Shown: piece by piece, positions 23,330 through 34,219 of the stretch
How positions within the stretch are numbered: position 1 is the first letter of the stretch
How the letters are laid out: every line of letters begins with the position of its first letter
Assembly: GCA_018292915.2 (NCBI GenBank)
Contig: JACVVK020000330.1
Location: 67,001-131,000 of the forward strand
Reading direction: 5' to 3'
DNA length: 64,000 nt
Source: Batillaria attramentaria
Taxonomy: Eukaryota; Mollusca; Gastropoda; Batillariidae
Notes under the pieces: model-generated
What the model was told of the DNA's origin: nothing
Database searches by the model: none
Seen by the model: the letters and a program-made list of their open reading frames with translations, nothing else
Made by a program: the position numbers and the translations under genes

Positions 23330-24713
23330 ACGGATGTAATGATGACTATCTCCTAAACCACCTCGTTGGAGGCCTTTTTACTTTGAGATAAAATGGGAAT
23401 TCACCTTCTCCAGAGCTACCTTTCACGATTTTTAGCCTGCCGCATTTTCAGAAGAGTTATCGCCAATTTTAAAAAATTGGTCATGTTACGATTTTTTTCG
23501 AAAACGTTGTTCAAATTCCTTCATTTTCTAGACTTTGGAAGTTCACCCAATCACACTGCCTTGATTTCGTGCTACAGCTCTGTAGCTCTGACTGGTTTTG
23601 TGTAAAAAAAATATTCCGAGGTAGGGGTTTGTTTGTATATAAGGCCAAATATCTATGAAAAGACTCTTTCAAATTACTCATCATTCCGGTATTTTTGTCA
23701 CTTATGCCAACTGCACATATGACATAAACTACTGCACTATTATAGCTTTAGTATTAAGAATAACAGAGCTTTTAGATAAACACATTTTTTTCACGTTCTG
23801 CGAGAAGCGCTGGTCAAAAAGTTCCAATTTTGCAATTTCGTAAGTACAACTCGAGGCACTTAAGTCCACGTTTCATCAGCTCTCTAGATCTTCCAGATTT
23901 TTATATCAAAATTAATTCAGTCACGGAAGTCACAGAAACAACAAGGAAATCACAAGATATGAAGAAGTATCCACATGGACAGACGAGCAGCTTGAGGCTG
24001 ACGTCAAATGTTTGGTTCACAGACAAAATCCTGCAAGTATTGTCACTGCTTCCGACATTTCATCAGCCCTCTAGATCTTCCAGATTTCATGTGAAAAATA
24101 ATTCAGTCGGAGAAGTCACAAAGCCAACAGGGAAATTACAAGACATGAACAAGCATCCTCAGACGATCTCAGTGCTAGAGGCTGACGTCAAATGTTTAGT
24201 TCACGGAATTGACGTCATCTCTCTCTCTCTCTGTATGACGACCTGCCTGAGGCTGACGGCAAATGTTTAGTTCACGGAACTGACCTCTCTCTCTCTCTCT
24301 CTCTCTCTGGGGGAGCCAGGGTGGCCGAATTGGTAGAGCCGTTGGACTTTCAATGCTTGGGCCGAGAGTTCGAATCCCGGCCGCTGGGGCCAAATATTTG
24401 TGCTGGCCTTTTTCTCGTTGCCCCGTCCTTGATATCACCCTTTTGTGGTGGAAAAGGACGTTAAACTCCTAAACACCCATCTACCCACCCTCTATCTCTG
24501 CCTCTCTCTCTCTCTCCCCCTTCTTCCCCCCCCCGACCCCCCACCCCCAGTCACGTGGCTAACCGGTCGAGGTCGTAGAGGATCTAGTCAAAGACCGTAG
24601 ATAATAGTGTCGTTGGTAGAACTTGGAGAGGGGAGAACCGGCAACAAAACAGACAAAATACTATGAAGTTTGGAGAAACAACTTTGTAGAACGGGGCCGT
24701 TCCTCCTTGTTTA
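23077..24713 (+). repeat. Palindrome-headed 1.6-kb repeat, copy 2
   Basis: The same structure as 6339-7932: head palindrome at 23079-23102, (GT)n at 23279-23328, two core units from about 23870 and 24057, SINE at 24309, and the closing GAGAAACAACTTTGTAGAAC at about 24673. It lies inside the TTAA element, interrupting unit five of the left array. Confidence 0.65.
24309..24490 (+). mobile_element. tRNA-derived SINE (family 1), copy 2
   Basis: The head reads GGAGCCAGGGTGGCCGAATT with B-box GAGTTCGAATCCC. The body and AAACACCC tail are as in copy 1. It shares its integration point with the SINE at 7559, so it was copied along with the host repeat. Confidence 0.8.
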
Positions 24714-24976
24714 TATATATGAACGATTCACTGATCATACGTATAAAACAACAGTTCTGTGAATAAAATGACTCGCAGTACCGAACTTCCACCGTTCAAG
24801 CGAAGCAGTCCATTGATGCCGTGATATCACCTGCAGCTGGAGTCAATACTCCAAGCATATGTCAAGTTGACTTGAGAGAGAGAGAGAAACTTTATTTTCC
24901 AAGGATGAGAACATAGACGCACAGGTCTCTGTTACTGTCTGTCCTTGTGACACACATCACACACACACACTACACA

Positions 24977-25035
<59 letters not shown>

Positions 25036-27262
25036 CCATACGCGGACAGACTTACATGCTTACATGATGACACAGATGTTTGATTTCATTTCTGGGAGCT
25101 GATTTTGTGGAAGTTACGTAACTGTGTAAGTAAGTTCAACACATAAGCATTGTCCTGACTTTGTTGTTGTGCAAAATAAAAAAAATAAAAATTTTGGGTT
25201 CTGGACAAATCAGTTCTCTGTCTCTCTTTGTCTCAGACAGAGAGAGAGAGAGAGAGACACACACACACACACACACACACATAGAGGGAAACTTTAGGAA
25301 ATGCCAGCGGCACGCCAAAGCTATTCGGTGACAGAATATTTCGCAAATCTAGCCACCTTGAATGAACTTTATTTTTAGAGTGATGGTTACCAGGTTCAAC
25401 AAGTTGCGGCCAAATGTGCCTATGTAAGGTCTACCATACAAACAAGTTCCAAGCCCATCGGGCTCGTCATCATCCGTAAAATCGTCTAATTCTCTCAGGA
25501 CGGCACCACCCGATTCCTCACCCTCTTCACCATTATCTGACTGGAATGACGGCGTTGGTGCCAGAAAATCAAGAACACCTTTACCTGCAACAGCGCATCG
25601 ATTACAAAATTAATCGATTTCACACCCGACCCCCATGGGGGCCCAGGCCCCCGTTCGATTTTTGGAAGGGGGGCACGAACATCTTTGTCCCCCGCCCCCC
25701 TTGCTTTTGATAAGAGGAGAGGGGGCCCACTGCCCCCCCCCCCCCCTGCTCTGCCGGCTGTCGCAGGACACAATCCTTGGCAGTCAACACACACACACAC
25801 ACACACACACACACCACCTCCCCCCCCCCCCCCACCCGTCTTCACCCCGGCCGTATGGCTCACCCGACTTAGTGGGCCCCCCTTCCTCTCAGCATCTTCC
25901 TACGCGCCTGAATGGCGCTTGTGAAGCAACTGTTAGAGCTTCAAAAATATTTGGCCTGTCCTCCATGTTTGCTGACAAGCACAACTGAAAAGACAAGAAG
26001 ACATCGATTGATCAGTCTCAGACTATTATGACCAGTGACTCGGTTTAGGTAGGATAAAGAAAAAGGGGGTAGGGGGAAATCGATCATGTTTTGGGGAAAT
26101 AACAACTACACGAAATCAGGGGATGAAAGGTGTGTGTGTGTGGGGGGGGGGGGGGGGTGAAGGGGTGCGGGAGGAAGGAGGGCTTAGGGTCGGAGGGAGG
26201 GGAGGAGGATGTGCACGAGTGTTACGGTTTCACTGACCATGTTTCCATGTTGTGCTTCGGAAAGTAAGGTTATAAACATATCTTGCAGCTACCCCGGCCC
26301 GTCTTCCACATTCGGATCCTGCCCCACTAGTAGGAAATGACATTCACGGCCGTTCAAGAGAAACAGCAGCGACAACAACTAACACAGTAACAAAACAGAC
26401 TGGGACTGCATAATTTATATACTTATATCATTGATTTTTTCCCCAGTATGCTCGGTGATGGAAACGATAATCCAGCTGTGAAACCGGACACCCCATCAAC
26501 AAGCACAGCTCAATGGCAGACCTTTTCCCGTAGTCCGGTCCTGAACTGCTAGCATTTGACGATTCCCATGTGCCTCGGATTGTTTGTCCGTGTTATAATG
26601 TCCTTGTCGACTGCTTACTCAAAGCATAAGGCTTTTGCTTTGAGACCGTGCGGGGATGACCACTTTGTGACAAACGCAAGGGCACACACAAAGGGGGGGG
26701 GGGGAGAGAAGGGGGGGAGGGGGAGAAGGAGAAGTGGGAATACGGGTATCAATCACGATTTTCAGGGGAGCCACTCAACCAGTGACACCATATACGTGAC
26801 AGCGGCGACATAAAATACGAGGGATCTGATAAGCCCTGGCCAACTAGCGGGAATAGCTCCGTAATAGGCATTAGACCAATCTGACAGATTATAAACGTAG
26901 ACAAACAGGTTTTACTGTATTTACAAATATAACGATGGAAAAAGTACATTTTGATAATCACACGACGTCACTGGCATCCACGTGGAACAGTATAGACCAG
27001 TTCGCATGTGTTGTACACTTTTCGAGCGTCATCTATTTCTTTGATTGAAATGAAAGTTCTAAAGATAGATTTTTAAAAAAATAGATTTTCATCATATCTT
27101 AGGAAACGGAAGCGGTCACTTAGCGTAAAAAAATACTTACGCAGAGTTGTCGGCGATATCAGTCAAAGAACGGTCTACTTGGAGAGCAGAGGAAATGGCT
27201 GACGTGTCTGGAATTTCTCAGCCGGTGCCGGGGCATTAATTATTTTGTTTCCACACGCACGA
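24714..27262. other. Simple repeats and unassigned DNA inside the TTAA element
   Basis: Holds a retroelement-type tail (inverse of GGAAAATAAAGTTTC) at about 24889-24903, (CA)n at 24957-25032, (GA)n/(CA)n at 25236-25280, C-rich and (CA)n DNA at 25733-25833, and G-rich runs at 26142-26157 and 26693-26703. No gene recognised. Confidence 0.45.
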
Positions 27263-27351
27263 TGCATGGGTAAAAAACCACCCACGACGTACGGCGCGCA
27301 AGGTGTCTTCTTTGTTAGTATGGGTAGTTTTTTACCACACGACGTATGGCG
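27263..27351 (-). repeat. Subterminal units, right array (inverted)
   Basis: Two units face the left array: GCATGGGTAAAAAACCACCC at 27263 and TATGGGTAGTTTTTTACCAC at 27319, each followed by an inverted ACGTCGT/CGTACGGCG block. A third inverted unit, GGGTATTTTTTTACCCACGG, adjoins the right terminus at about 27516-27536. Confidence 0.7.
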
Positions 27352-27515
27352 AGGGGATATACAACGTTGTTTGTTTTCGAATAACTATCTTGTTTACCAA
27401 CAAATCAACACAATTTTTGCTGGGCAAATAGCCGCATACCTTATGGACAAAGTCATGAAATTTCGTGGTTGTGCATTGAAAATTGACAGAGTTGTTTAAC
27501 TTTGAATGAAGGTGT
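27352..27515. other. Interior of TTAA element
   Basis: AT-rich spacer between the right-hand subterminal units; no coding motif. Confidence 0.4.
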
Positions 27516-27696
27516 GGGTATTTTTTTACCCACGGCGTACGGCGAAGGTTAACAGTACTTCCTATCTCCCTTGGCCCATTCTGACAGTCAAGAAAGTAGA
27601 TGGGATGGCTTCAGTTAAACAAAGCCTTTATTAAGAATCTCGGTGCATATATTATTGTCCCGAGGTGATTGTGACGTCACATGAGCTCAAAGAAGG

Positions 27697-27872
27697 GTGG
27701 GTGGGTGTTTGGGAGTTTAACGTCCTTTTCCACCACATAAGGGTGATATCAAAGACGTGGGCAACGAGAGAAAAGGCCAGCACAAAGATTTGGCACCAGC
27801 CGGCGGGTTTCGAACTCACAACCCGAGCATTGAGGGTCCAACGCTCTACCATTCGGCCACCCCGGCTCCCCC
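27697..27872 (-). mobile_element. tRNA-derived SINE (family 1), copy 3
   Basis: Complete and inverted, from the A-box-like GGCCGAATGGTAGAGCG end at 27872 to the (CACC)n tail at 27697. It is flanked by 14-bp duplications differing at one base: GAGCTCAAAGAAGG (27683-27696) and GAGCTCATAGAAGG (27873-27886). Confidence 0.85.
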
Positions 27873-27935
27873 GAGCTCATAGAAGGATACTACAGTGTGA
27901 CCAAACCTGTTATTCTGATGCTGAGGTCGCATGCA

Positions 27936-27989
27936 GAAAAATCTTAATCCACGAGGCGGCTTTAGCCCCCGAGTGGAATAAGATTTTTC
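27936..27989. repeat. 54-bp near-perfect hairpin
   Basis: Arms GAAAAATCTTAATCCAC and GTGGAATAAGATTTTTC differ at one base, and the inner GGCGGCT/AGCCCCC pair extends the stem with one more mismatch. It lies 70 bp beyond the stop codon of the integrase-OTU gene on the same strand side, so it could be transcribed in its 3' region. Confidence 0.7.
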
Positions 27990-28058
27990 TCGATGTAGGA
28001 TTAAAACCCATATTTTACAAAATAATCGAAAAGAACATATATATCTCAGTAACATATA

Positions 28059-31000
28059 TTACATATCTTTCCTGGTGTCCGCATCCGATTCCTTGCAAAC
28101 TTCAGAACAGTAATCATCATCTGTATCGTAGAATGCATACGCACCCATTGGATAACGATGCCAACCAGACGCAGCAGGAAACTCTTTGTTACAATACTTG
28201 CACTGCACTAAATGGCATGCCGACTTTCGGGAATACAAATATTTCTCTTTGTATGCTCTATCTTTGACCGACCAGTCAGTTACTCTTTTTAACCACTCTA
28301 CATACATTTTGTCCTGAAATTCTTGAATACGAACTAATTGATAGAAACGTTTACAGACCAAAGCTATACTTATCAATGTTTCATCTGAATGCATTGTTGC
28401 CAGTGCAAATATAAAAATTAACAAATGATCACATAAGGCATGTAAAGAACATGACTGTTTACAATTAGAGTGTTCACATGTACAGCAAGCTCTTTCATCT
28501 CGATGTGATGACAAATGTACCTCCTGTTCTTGAACATCAGAGGTTTCCTCTGATTGTTCTTGTAAGTATGGAAGTGTTGCACTTAATTCACTGCATGTGT
28601 CTGTATGTTGTGTTGCTGTTTGTAGAGTAACGTAATGCATTTCAGCTATGTGACCTAACAGTAGAGTTGCGACTGGTCTACAATCTTCTGGATCAATTAC
28701 AATGGGGTCGCTGTTTTCTACACTGGAAATAACTGACACACTGACATGGTAAAGATTAGCTGCCCCCATTAGTACTATGTGATCCCCCCAGGTTCCATCA
28801 TGGCTCAATGACTCAAGATATGCCTTCCATTTCTCATTGTCTGTTGCTGGTTGTCCTTCCCCATTTAGAAAAGTGTTTGAAGTTACAAATGCTGCCAAAT
28901 GCGTTGCACCTAAGTATGGGTTTTCTGACAGGAACTTGACAATTTCTTTTCGGACTTCTCTATGAGATTTTGAAATTCCAAAAACTTTATTTAACTGTTG
29001 TGCTATGGCATAAAACATACAATTTCCACCTCCTGCGTTATCACTGTCCAATTGTAAACCTTGAATTTCAGCGTTTCTAGTTAACATTTCCATGCCTGAA
29101 TGTGGAGAAATCTCTTTAGCCACAATCTGCACCAGTCTCTGAAAATTTGTATACAACTTGCTTCTATTACAATTAGTCTTCATGTTTCTTTCAAGCTCTT
29201 CCTGCCGTGAAACAGATGTTATCTTGTCAACACTCACTTTGACAATTTTACCAACTGGTCCAGTTAACAGTCTCAAAGTGTACACGAAACCTTTTCGTTC
29301 TTGAACAACTGCCATAAACGGACTACTCTTAGTCAATGACAGTCGTTTACGTTTAATGCCTGCACCAACAGCATCACTCTTTACTAACACTATTTCTCCC
29401 AGATTATATTTGTTTGGTGGATGCTTGGCCAAGTTACGCTTTACCATTGCAATTTCGGCTTTTTTGATGTTTCTATTCACCTCTGATATCAGACTGTCTG
29501 AAACCATACCTACACCCTCTTGTTCCCCATTTTCTGCTCCACTGTTCAGTTCATTTCTTTCTGAAAATGTTTCATTTTCTGTGTTTATTGTAATATCATC
29601 TCGTACTGTTCCATTGTCTTCACTACCAAAGTTTGTTCCTTCTGTATCTATATCATTAACATGTCCATCCCCAAACAATCCTAGAACAAAATTGGATTTC
29701 ATACGGAATACAACTTCATATGGACTTTTCTTTGTTGCTTCATGTTGTGCATTGTTGTAACTGATTTCCAGATATGGCAACATTCCCACCCAGTTGTCCT
29801 GCCCAGTAACTGATTTTAACAGATCCTGTTGTGTCTCTAGTTTATGTTTCCATGAATGGTGTGATCTCTCAATTTTTCCTTGTGACTGGGGATGATAGGG
29901 TCTGCTATGAATTAAATTAATGTTGTAAGTTTTAGCCATCTGTTCTACTGCACCAAAAAATTCTGTTCCCCTATCACACTGAAGATGTTTTGGTGTTCCA
30001 AACCGCCGATAAATTTTCATCAGTTTGTTAGCTACTGTCGTTGAATGCTTGTTTGTAATGGGTGTGAGCCATAGATACCTACTATAGCAATCAAGTACAG
30101 AGAGAACATACATATATAGTTTTCCGTTAACTTCTACAGCTTTTCCCCTCATATCAACTAGATCTGCTTGATTTCGTTCCATGAACCGACCTGATGAAAC
30201 AGGTTGCAGGGGGGCTTTGTTTTTAAACTGCGGATATGCTTTTGTGTGTTCTGGATGCTGATTAAGAAACTTTACTACATGGTTTTTGCTTATGCCATAG
30301 TAATGGTTGCTAATTCTATCAGTTAATTTTGCACAACCATAACCCAAACACTGTTTATAAAAATAATCAATACACTTTGGAATTTCCCATCGTGGAAGCA
30401 GTATCAGGTCATTGTGTGTCAGTCGCTGCAGCTTCAGTCCTCGGTACGGATCGCTGACTACCTTCACACTCAGCCGATGTTTGTATTTGGCCTGCAAAAA
30501 AAGGTGTGGAACATTTAGTCACAACCACAACTACTGCTATCTGCTTAATGACTCAAGGAGATGTGCTGTGCAGTGTACAAATGTACACAACATAACATCC
30601 ATTCCACATATTACAGTAATACACCATGGATACTTAGGTGCAACACATTTGGCAGCTTTAACAAACCTAGCACACCTAAAATATATCTATTATTTATAAA
30701 ATTCTGTTACGATTCCTACTACAGTTACCTATCCCGTACTTTAATAAATATTTGGAGCACTACAGATGGCCTTGCCACCAGTTCCTTCCATTCCTCTGAG
30801 ATCTCTGTCTTCCTCAAGATGTTACATGTGAAGCCTGTCCAATCTGGAACATTGTTCTCCATGCTCTTTATCTGTCCACCTTCTTTCTCCTTGTACTGTG
30901 CCCTGCAGACTTACTACTACTACTACTGTTGACGTCAGTTACGCCGGCTGAGTTTACTACTATGCATTTTAATGACTACGACACTTGGGCTTCTCTGTTT

Positions 31001-31156
31001 TCCCACTGTCAAGCTGTAAAACACACTCACCATGGAATACAGGGATTTTTCATGCTTGTTCAGGTCCTTGTAACACCGAGTCGCTGTCAAAATCTTAACC
31101 AATGCATTGTAGTCGTCATCATTGAGTTTTGGGGCTCTGCGTCTGTGTAACTCCCC
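28059..31156 (-). CDS. Integrase-OTU-F-box fusion (Ginger1-like transposase)
   Basis: Two exons. The 5' one (31156-31031) follows acceptor TTTTGCAG and ends at donor ATG|GTGAGT. The 3' one (30491-28059, stop TAA) follows acceptor TTTTTTGCAG. The join is phase 0. Because the first exon also starts at an acceptor, the true start lies further upstream and is not identified. The large exon codes for 810 residues. Counting from its first full frame, an integrase core spans about 100-260 with Asp112 (QADLVDM), Asp175 (QCDRGTEFFG) and Glu210 (HPQSQGKIE), all three catalytic acids present. SSPFMAVV (about 391) is a GPY/F-like motif. An OTU protease follows, with Cys493 in DNAGGGNCMFYAI, WGD at 570-572 and His621 in EMHYVTL. 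An F-box-like helix set (about 686-735, ISIALVCKRFYQL) and a CKYC...CSEVC zinc-binding pair (766-801) end it. The N-terminal HHCC finger is degenerate. Ginger1 transposases are known to join integrase to OTU; the F-box-like tail is my reading. No inverted termini were found, so mobile and domesticated states both remain open. Confidence 0.8.
30492..31030 (-). other. Intron of the integrase-OTU gene
   Basis: A 539-bp phase-0 intron with GTGAGT donor and TTTTTTGCAG acceptor on the minus strand. It contains nothing else recognised apart from a (TAC)n patch at about 30911-30928. Confidence 0.7.
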
Positions 31157-31345
31157 CTGCAAAATAGTGACTCATACATATATAGTCTAGCGAACAGAAA
31201 CAACATATTGTTTTGTTTGTACAAACAACCTTACGCCTACAAATTCGACTTTAGATGATTGAATAAAAGTCCATGAGAATGTATTGAGAACTTGTGATTT
31301 AATCATTTTTTAATGGAAAGTATGGTAATAAAAATAACTGAAATC

Positions 31346-31841
31346 CACCGGCCCCCGTAGTGTAGTGGTTAGCACTTCGGACCATGGACCGGGAGACCCG
31401 GGTTCGAATCCCAGCCGAGGCAAGCAGGAGTTTTCCTACCTAGGTCAGCTCCTACCCAGAGCGGGTGTGCTATGGGCCCAATGGGGAGGCTGTTGCCACA
31501 CAGCCGAGATTCACCCACTTCACGGGTGCGACTTTAGGGGTGCTTCCCTTGGTATGATGTGGATGATTACACGGCGGGCACCGCAGGTGCCGTAGTTCCC
31601 GGGCCTGGTTAATGCCGGGATATTTATGACAGGAAGCGTGGTATGCAGCCCTGTCCCGCAGTCCCAAACCACACGGACCTCCATCATCTTACCATCATCC
31701 TCATCTCCATCATCATGCATTAATAAAAATTGCCCCAGCTTCCCTCCGTGGATTCCACCCATTACCAGGGAGGAATACCACTGGAGCCGACAAAGAGTTG
31801 TGGCAGCAAAACAAACAAACAAAAACAAAACAAAAAAAAAA
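31346..31841 (+). mobile_element. tRNA-derived SINE (family 2), about 0.5 kb
   Basis: The head GGCCCCCGTAGTGTAGTGG TTAGCA and GGGTTCGAATCCCAGCC look like pol III A and B boxes. The body is long and GC-rich and ends in (AAAC)n. AACTGAAATC flanks it at 31336-31345 and 31842-31851. It is unrelated to family 1 outside the tRNA-like head. The head is not a functional tRNA because the acceptor arm is not paired. Confidence 0.85.
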
Positions 31842-31851
31842 AACTGAAATC

Positions 31852-32019
31852 GGCCACGGGGACTGCCTAATGCCATTTAATATTATGACTTAAACGCTGA
31901 CAGAAAGCCACACGTGAGCCAGAATTTTCAGCCTGCGATTGATACACCAAAGCACAGATTTGCCAGATGAGATGTAGTATTTTCTCACAGCTGGGCGCCT
32001 GTGTGTCTAAACCCTTTCT
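31852..32019. other. Unassigned DNA
   Basis: GCCTAATGCCATTTAATATT (about 31867) is shared almost exactly with about 35590-35610, marking a short dispersed repeat. Nothing else seen. Confidence 0.4.
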
Positions 32020-32169
32020 ACCCTGAGCCATAACAGGCTAAGCAGTCTCCCCAGCGGGATAACGTTGAATTCGACGATATTTCCAAATTTTCGGGTTCAA
32101 AATCGGAATCTGAGTCCATAGTATCTCATCTACCACCTGCTTGGCAGTCAGGCGCCGATGTTTGGACAT
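32020..32169 (-). pseudogene. Acidic piggyBac-type N-terminal fragment
   Basis: On the minus strand ATG 32169 opens MSKHRRLTAKQVVDEILW. After a one-base frame change the reading continues DSDSDFEPENLEISSNSTLS. A short basic-then-acidic start with DSDSD is typical of piggyBac transposases, but it is too short to be decisive. It could instead be a remote 5' exon of the integrase-OTU gene, which lies downstream on the same strand; the frame break argues against that. Confidence 0.3.
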
Positions 32170-32697
32170 AACGCTTACAAATTCGTCAAATACTCGCCTG
32201 AAAAACGCTCTGATTCAAAATTTTCAACGTGCGTCGAACAGGAAGGAAGAAGAATACGAGTTACTTCCCTTGGACTGTTTCTTAGGTTAGCTTTTACCGC
32301 AAACGAACCGGTTTCGCGAAACGAGTTTCACGCACGTGTACAGTAGCTCGGGCGCAGGCTGGCAGTGCAGGCAAGGCTGCCCGTGAATGAGTTAACTGTC
32401 TACTGTTTATCATCAAATTACCACTGATAGAGATTTGATCTGCTTTGAACAGCAATGCTGAACGCGACACTTTCCTCACATACTTCCTGTCCACAGCGAC
32501 AACAAACACCTAATGGTACGGCATTGCTGATTGGCTGACGGCTTCAAAAGTTTTAGCGCGGGCTTTACAGAAGCAACGCCAAATCTTTGATTATTCCTGT
32601 CCATCTACATGCACTCGAAAATAAAATAGATTGATTGAGATCGAGAAACAAAACGATTGAGATAATCATTATACCAAAGATCACCAATACAATTGTA
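32170..32697. other. No gene recognised
   Basis: Unassigned DNA up to the TA-flanked element. Confidence 0.4.
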
Positions 32698-32983
32698 AGG
32701 GAGACCGGGGCTAGTTCGCTCCACTTCGCAGTCTGAGCGACCTGGAGAACGTATCATTAAGGCTGGAGGATCAACTACTGGTTTAAATTAAGCGTAAATA
32801 TCTTGCCTACATTGTGTAGTAAAAAAAATGGGAAGACTGCCATAAAAAAGTACTCAGATTTGTCTGTGAGCTGACCTACCCTCCACAGGGCGGACTTACC
32901 CCGACATGGGGCAAGTCCGCCCGGTGTCTGGGGCAAGTTCGCCCACATATGCTTTGGGCATAAATAGTGAAAACAATAAATGT

Positions 32984-33880
32984 TTTTGGCTCACTTGTGT
33001 AACAAAGTGAGTCTATGTAATAACCCTCCGTCGTCTGTCTGTGTGTCTGTCTGTGCGTCTGTCTGTGTGTGTGTCTGTCTGTCTGTGTGTCCGCAGTAAA
33101 CCTTAACATTGGCATTTTCTCAGAAACAATGAGCAGCAGAAGCACCAAACGTGGCAAGCTGATAGACAGCCAAGAGACCTTTCAAAGCATATTATAGTGA
33201 TTGATCTTGGCCCAAGGTCAAGGTCACTAAAGCTGTCTGTTTGGAAATTTTACATTGGCATTTTCTCAGAATTTAGAAAAGCCAGAGACATCAAACTTTG
33301 CATGATGATAGATATTGACAACACCTTTACTTACATACCTGTATTCAGTGACTTTGAGTCAAGGTCAAGGCCATGCAAGCTTTTTGCGGAAAACCTTCCA
33401 AAACCTTAACATTGGCATTTTCTCAGAAACAATAAACAGCAGAAGCACCAAACCTGGCTTGCTGATGAACAGCAGCAAGACCTTTCAAGACATACCATTT
33501 TGAATGACCTTGACTGAAGGTCAAGGTCATCGAAGCAGCCTCATTGGAAATTTACAATTGCCATTTTCTCAGAATCTAGGGGTACCAGAGGCATCAAACT
33601 TTGCATGACGATAGACATTCCTGAACTGGCATACTTGTATTCAATTTCCGTGAGTCAAGGTCAAGGCCATTCAAGATGTTTTGCGGAGACTTTAACGTCA
33701 GCATTTACTTGGAAACAACAAACAGCAGAGGCACCAAACAAGGCACAATGATAGGCAGCAAAGAGACCTATGCAGACATACCCATTTGAGTGACCTTGAC
33801 TCAAGGTTAAGGTCATTACAGCTCTTTTGAATGACCTTGACCCATCTCACAAGTGAGCCAAGGAGGCTTTGCTCCTCTAG
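32984..33880 (+). mobile_element. HINE/pearl-like element, copy D (variant ends)
   Basis: The termini carry a compensated change: GGCTCACTTGTG at the 5' side and CACAAGTGAGCC at the 3' side, so the subterminal pairing is preserved. A TCTG/GT microsatellite spans 33035-33092. The 3' hairpin is GGAGGCTTTGCTCC, and the end is CTAG. Confidence 0.75.
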
Positions 33881-33925
33881 TTTGTATAGCGCTGCTCTGA
33901 CATAACAATAAAGGACTCGCTAGGC

Positions 33926-33962
33926 TTCACACACACACACAACACACACACACACACACACA

Positions 33963-33993
<31 letters not shown>

Positions 33994-33996
33994 CCG
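33926..33996 (+). repeat. (CA)n microsatellite
   Basis: An interrupted CA tract followed by a CG-rich GCGCGCG patch. Confidence 0.9.
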
Positions 33997-34219
33997 CGCG
34001 CGTGTCCCTTTATACCCTTACTTACATCCACACAGTCCATCCTCAAAAACACCAGACATACTCCAACACTCAAACTTCTCACAACACAGCACACCATGCA
34101 GTCCTTTTTTTTTTTTTAAATATCAGAACCGAAACACCAGCAAACTGTCTGGTACAACGAGAACAAAATATGCGTTATGCGATGTCTTCAACTCCGGCAA
34201 CTTGCACAGTGCAGATCAT

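Larger units (their letters stand above)
22819..27548. mobile_element. TTAA-flanked composite element (piggyBac-like ends)
   Basis: The left terminus CCTTCGCCGTACGTCG and right terminus CGCCGTACGGCGAAGG, read inverted, match over 16 bp with one difference. Both are bordered by TTAA (22815-22818 and 27549-27552). TTAA duplication and ends starting CC are piggyBac hallmarks. Copies of an ACGTCGTGGGTAAAAAACTA unit lie inside each end and face each other. No transposase is visible. The 4.7-kb interior contains the second palindrome-headed repeat, a SINE and simple repeats, so later insertions have enlarged it. Confidence 0.6.

Noticed and set aside
27245..27499. 84-codon frame in the right end of the TTAA element
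   Set aside because: It consists of inverted subterminal repeats and AT-rich spacer without a motif.
31346..31420. Functional tRNA genes
   Set aside because: The A and B boxes are there but acceptor stems do not pair and long SINE bodies with target duplications follow; the same holds for all family 1 and 3 heads.
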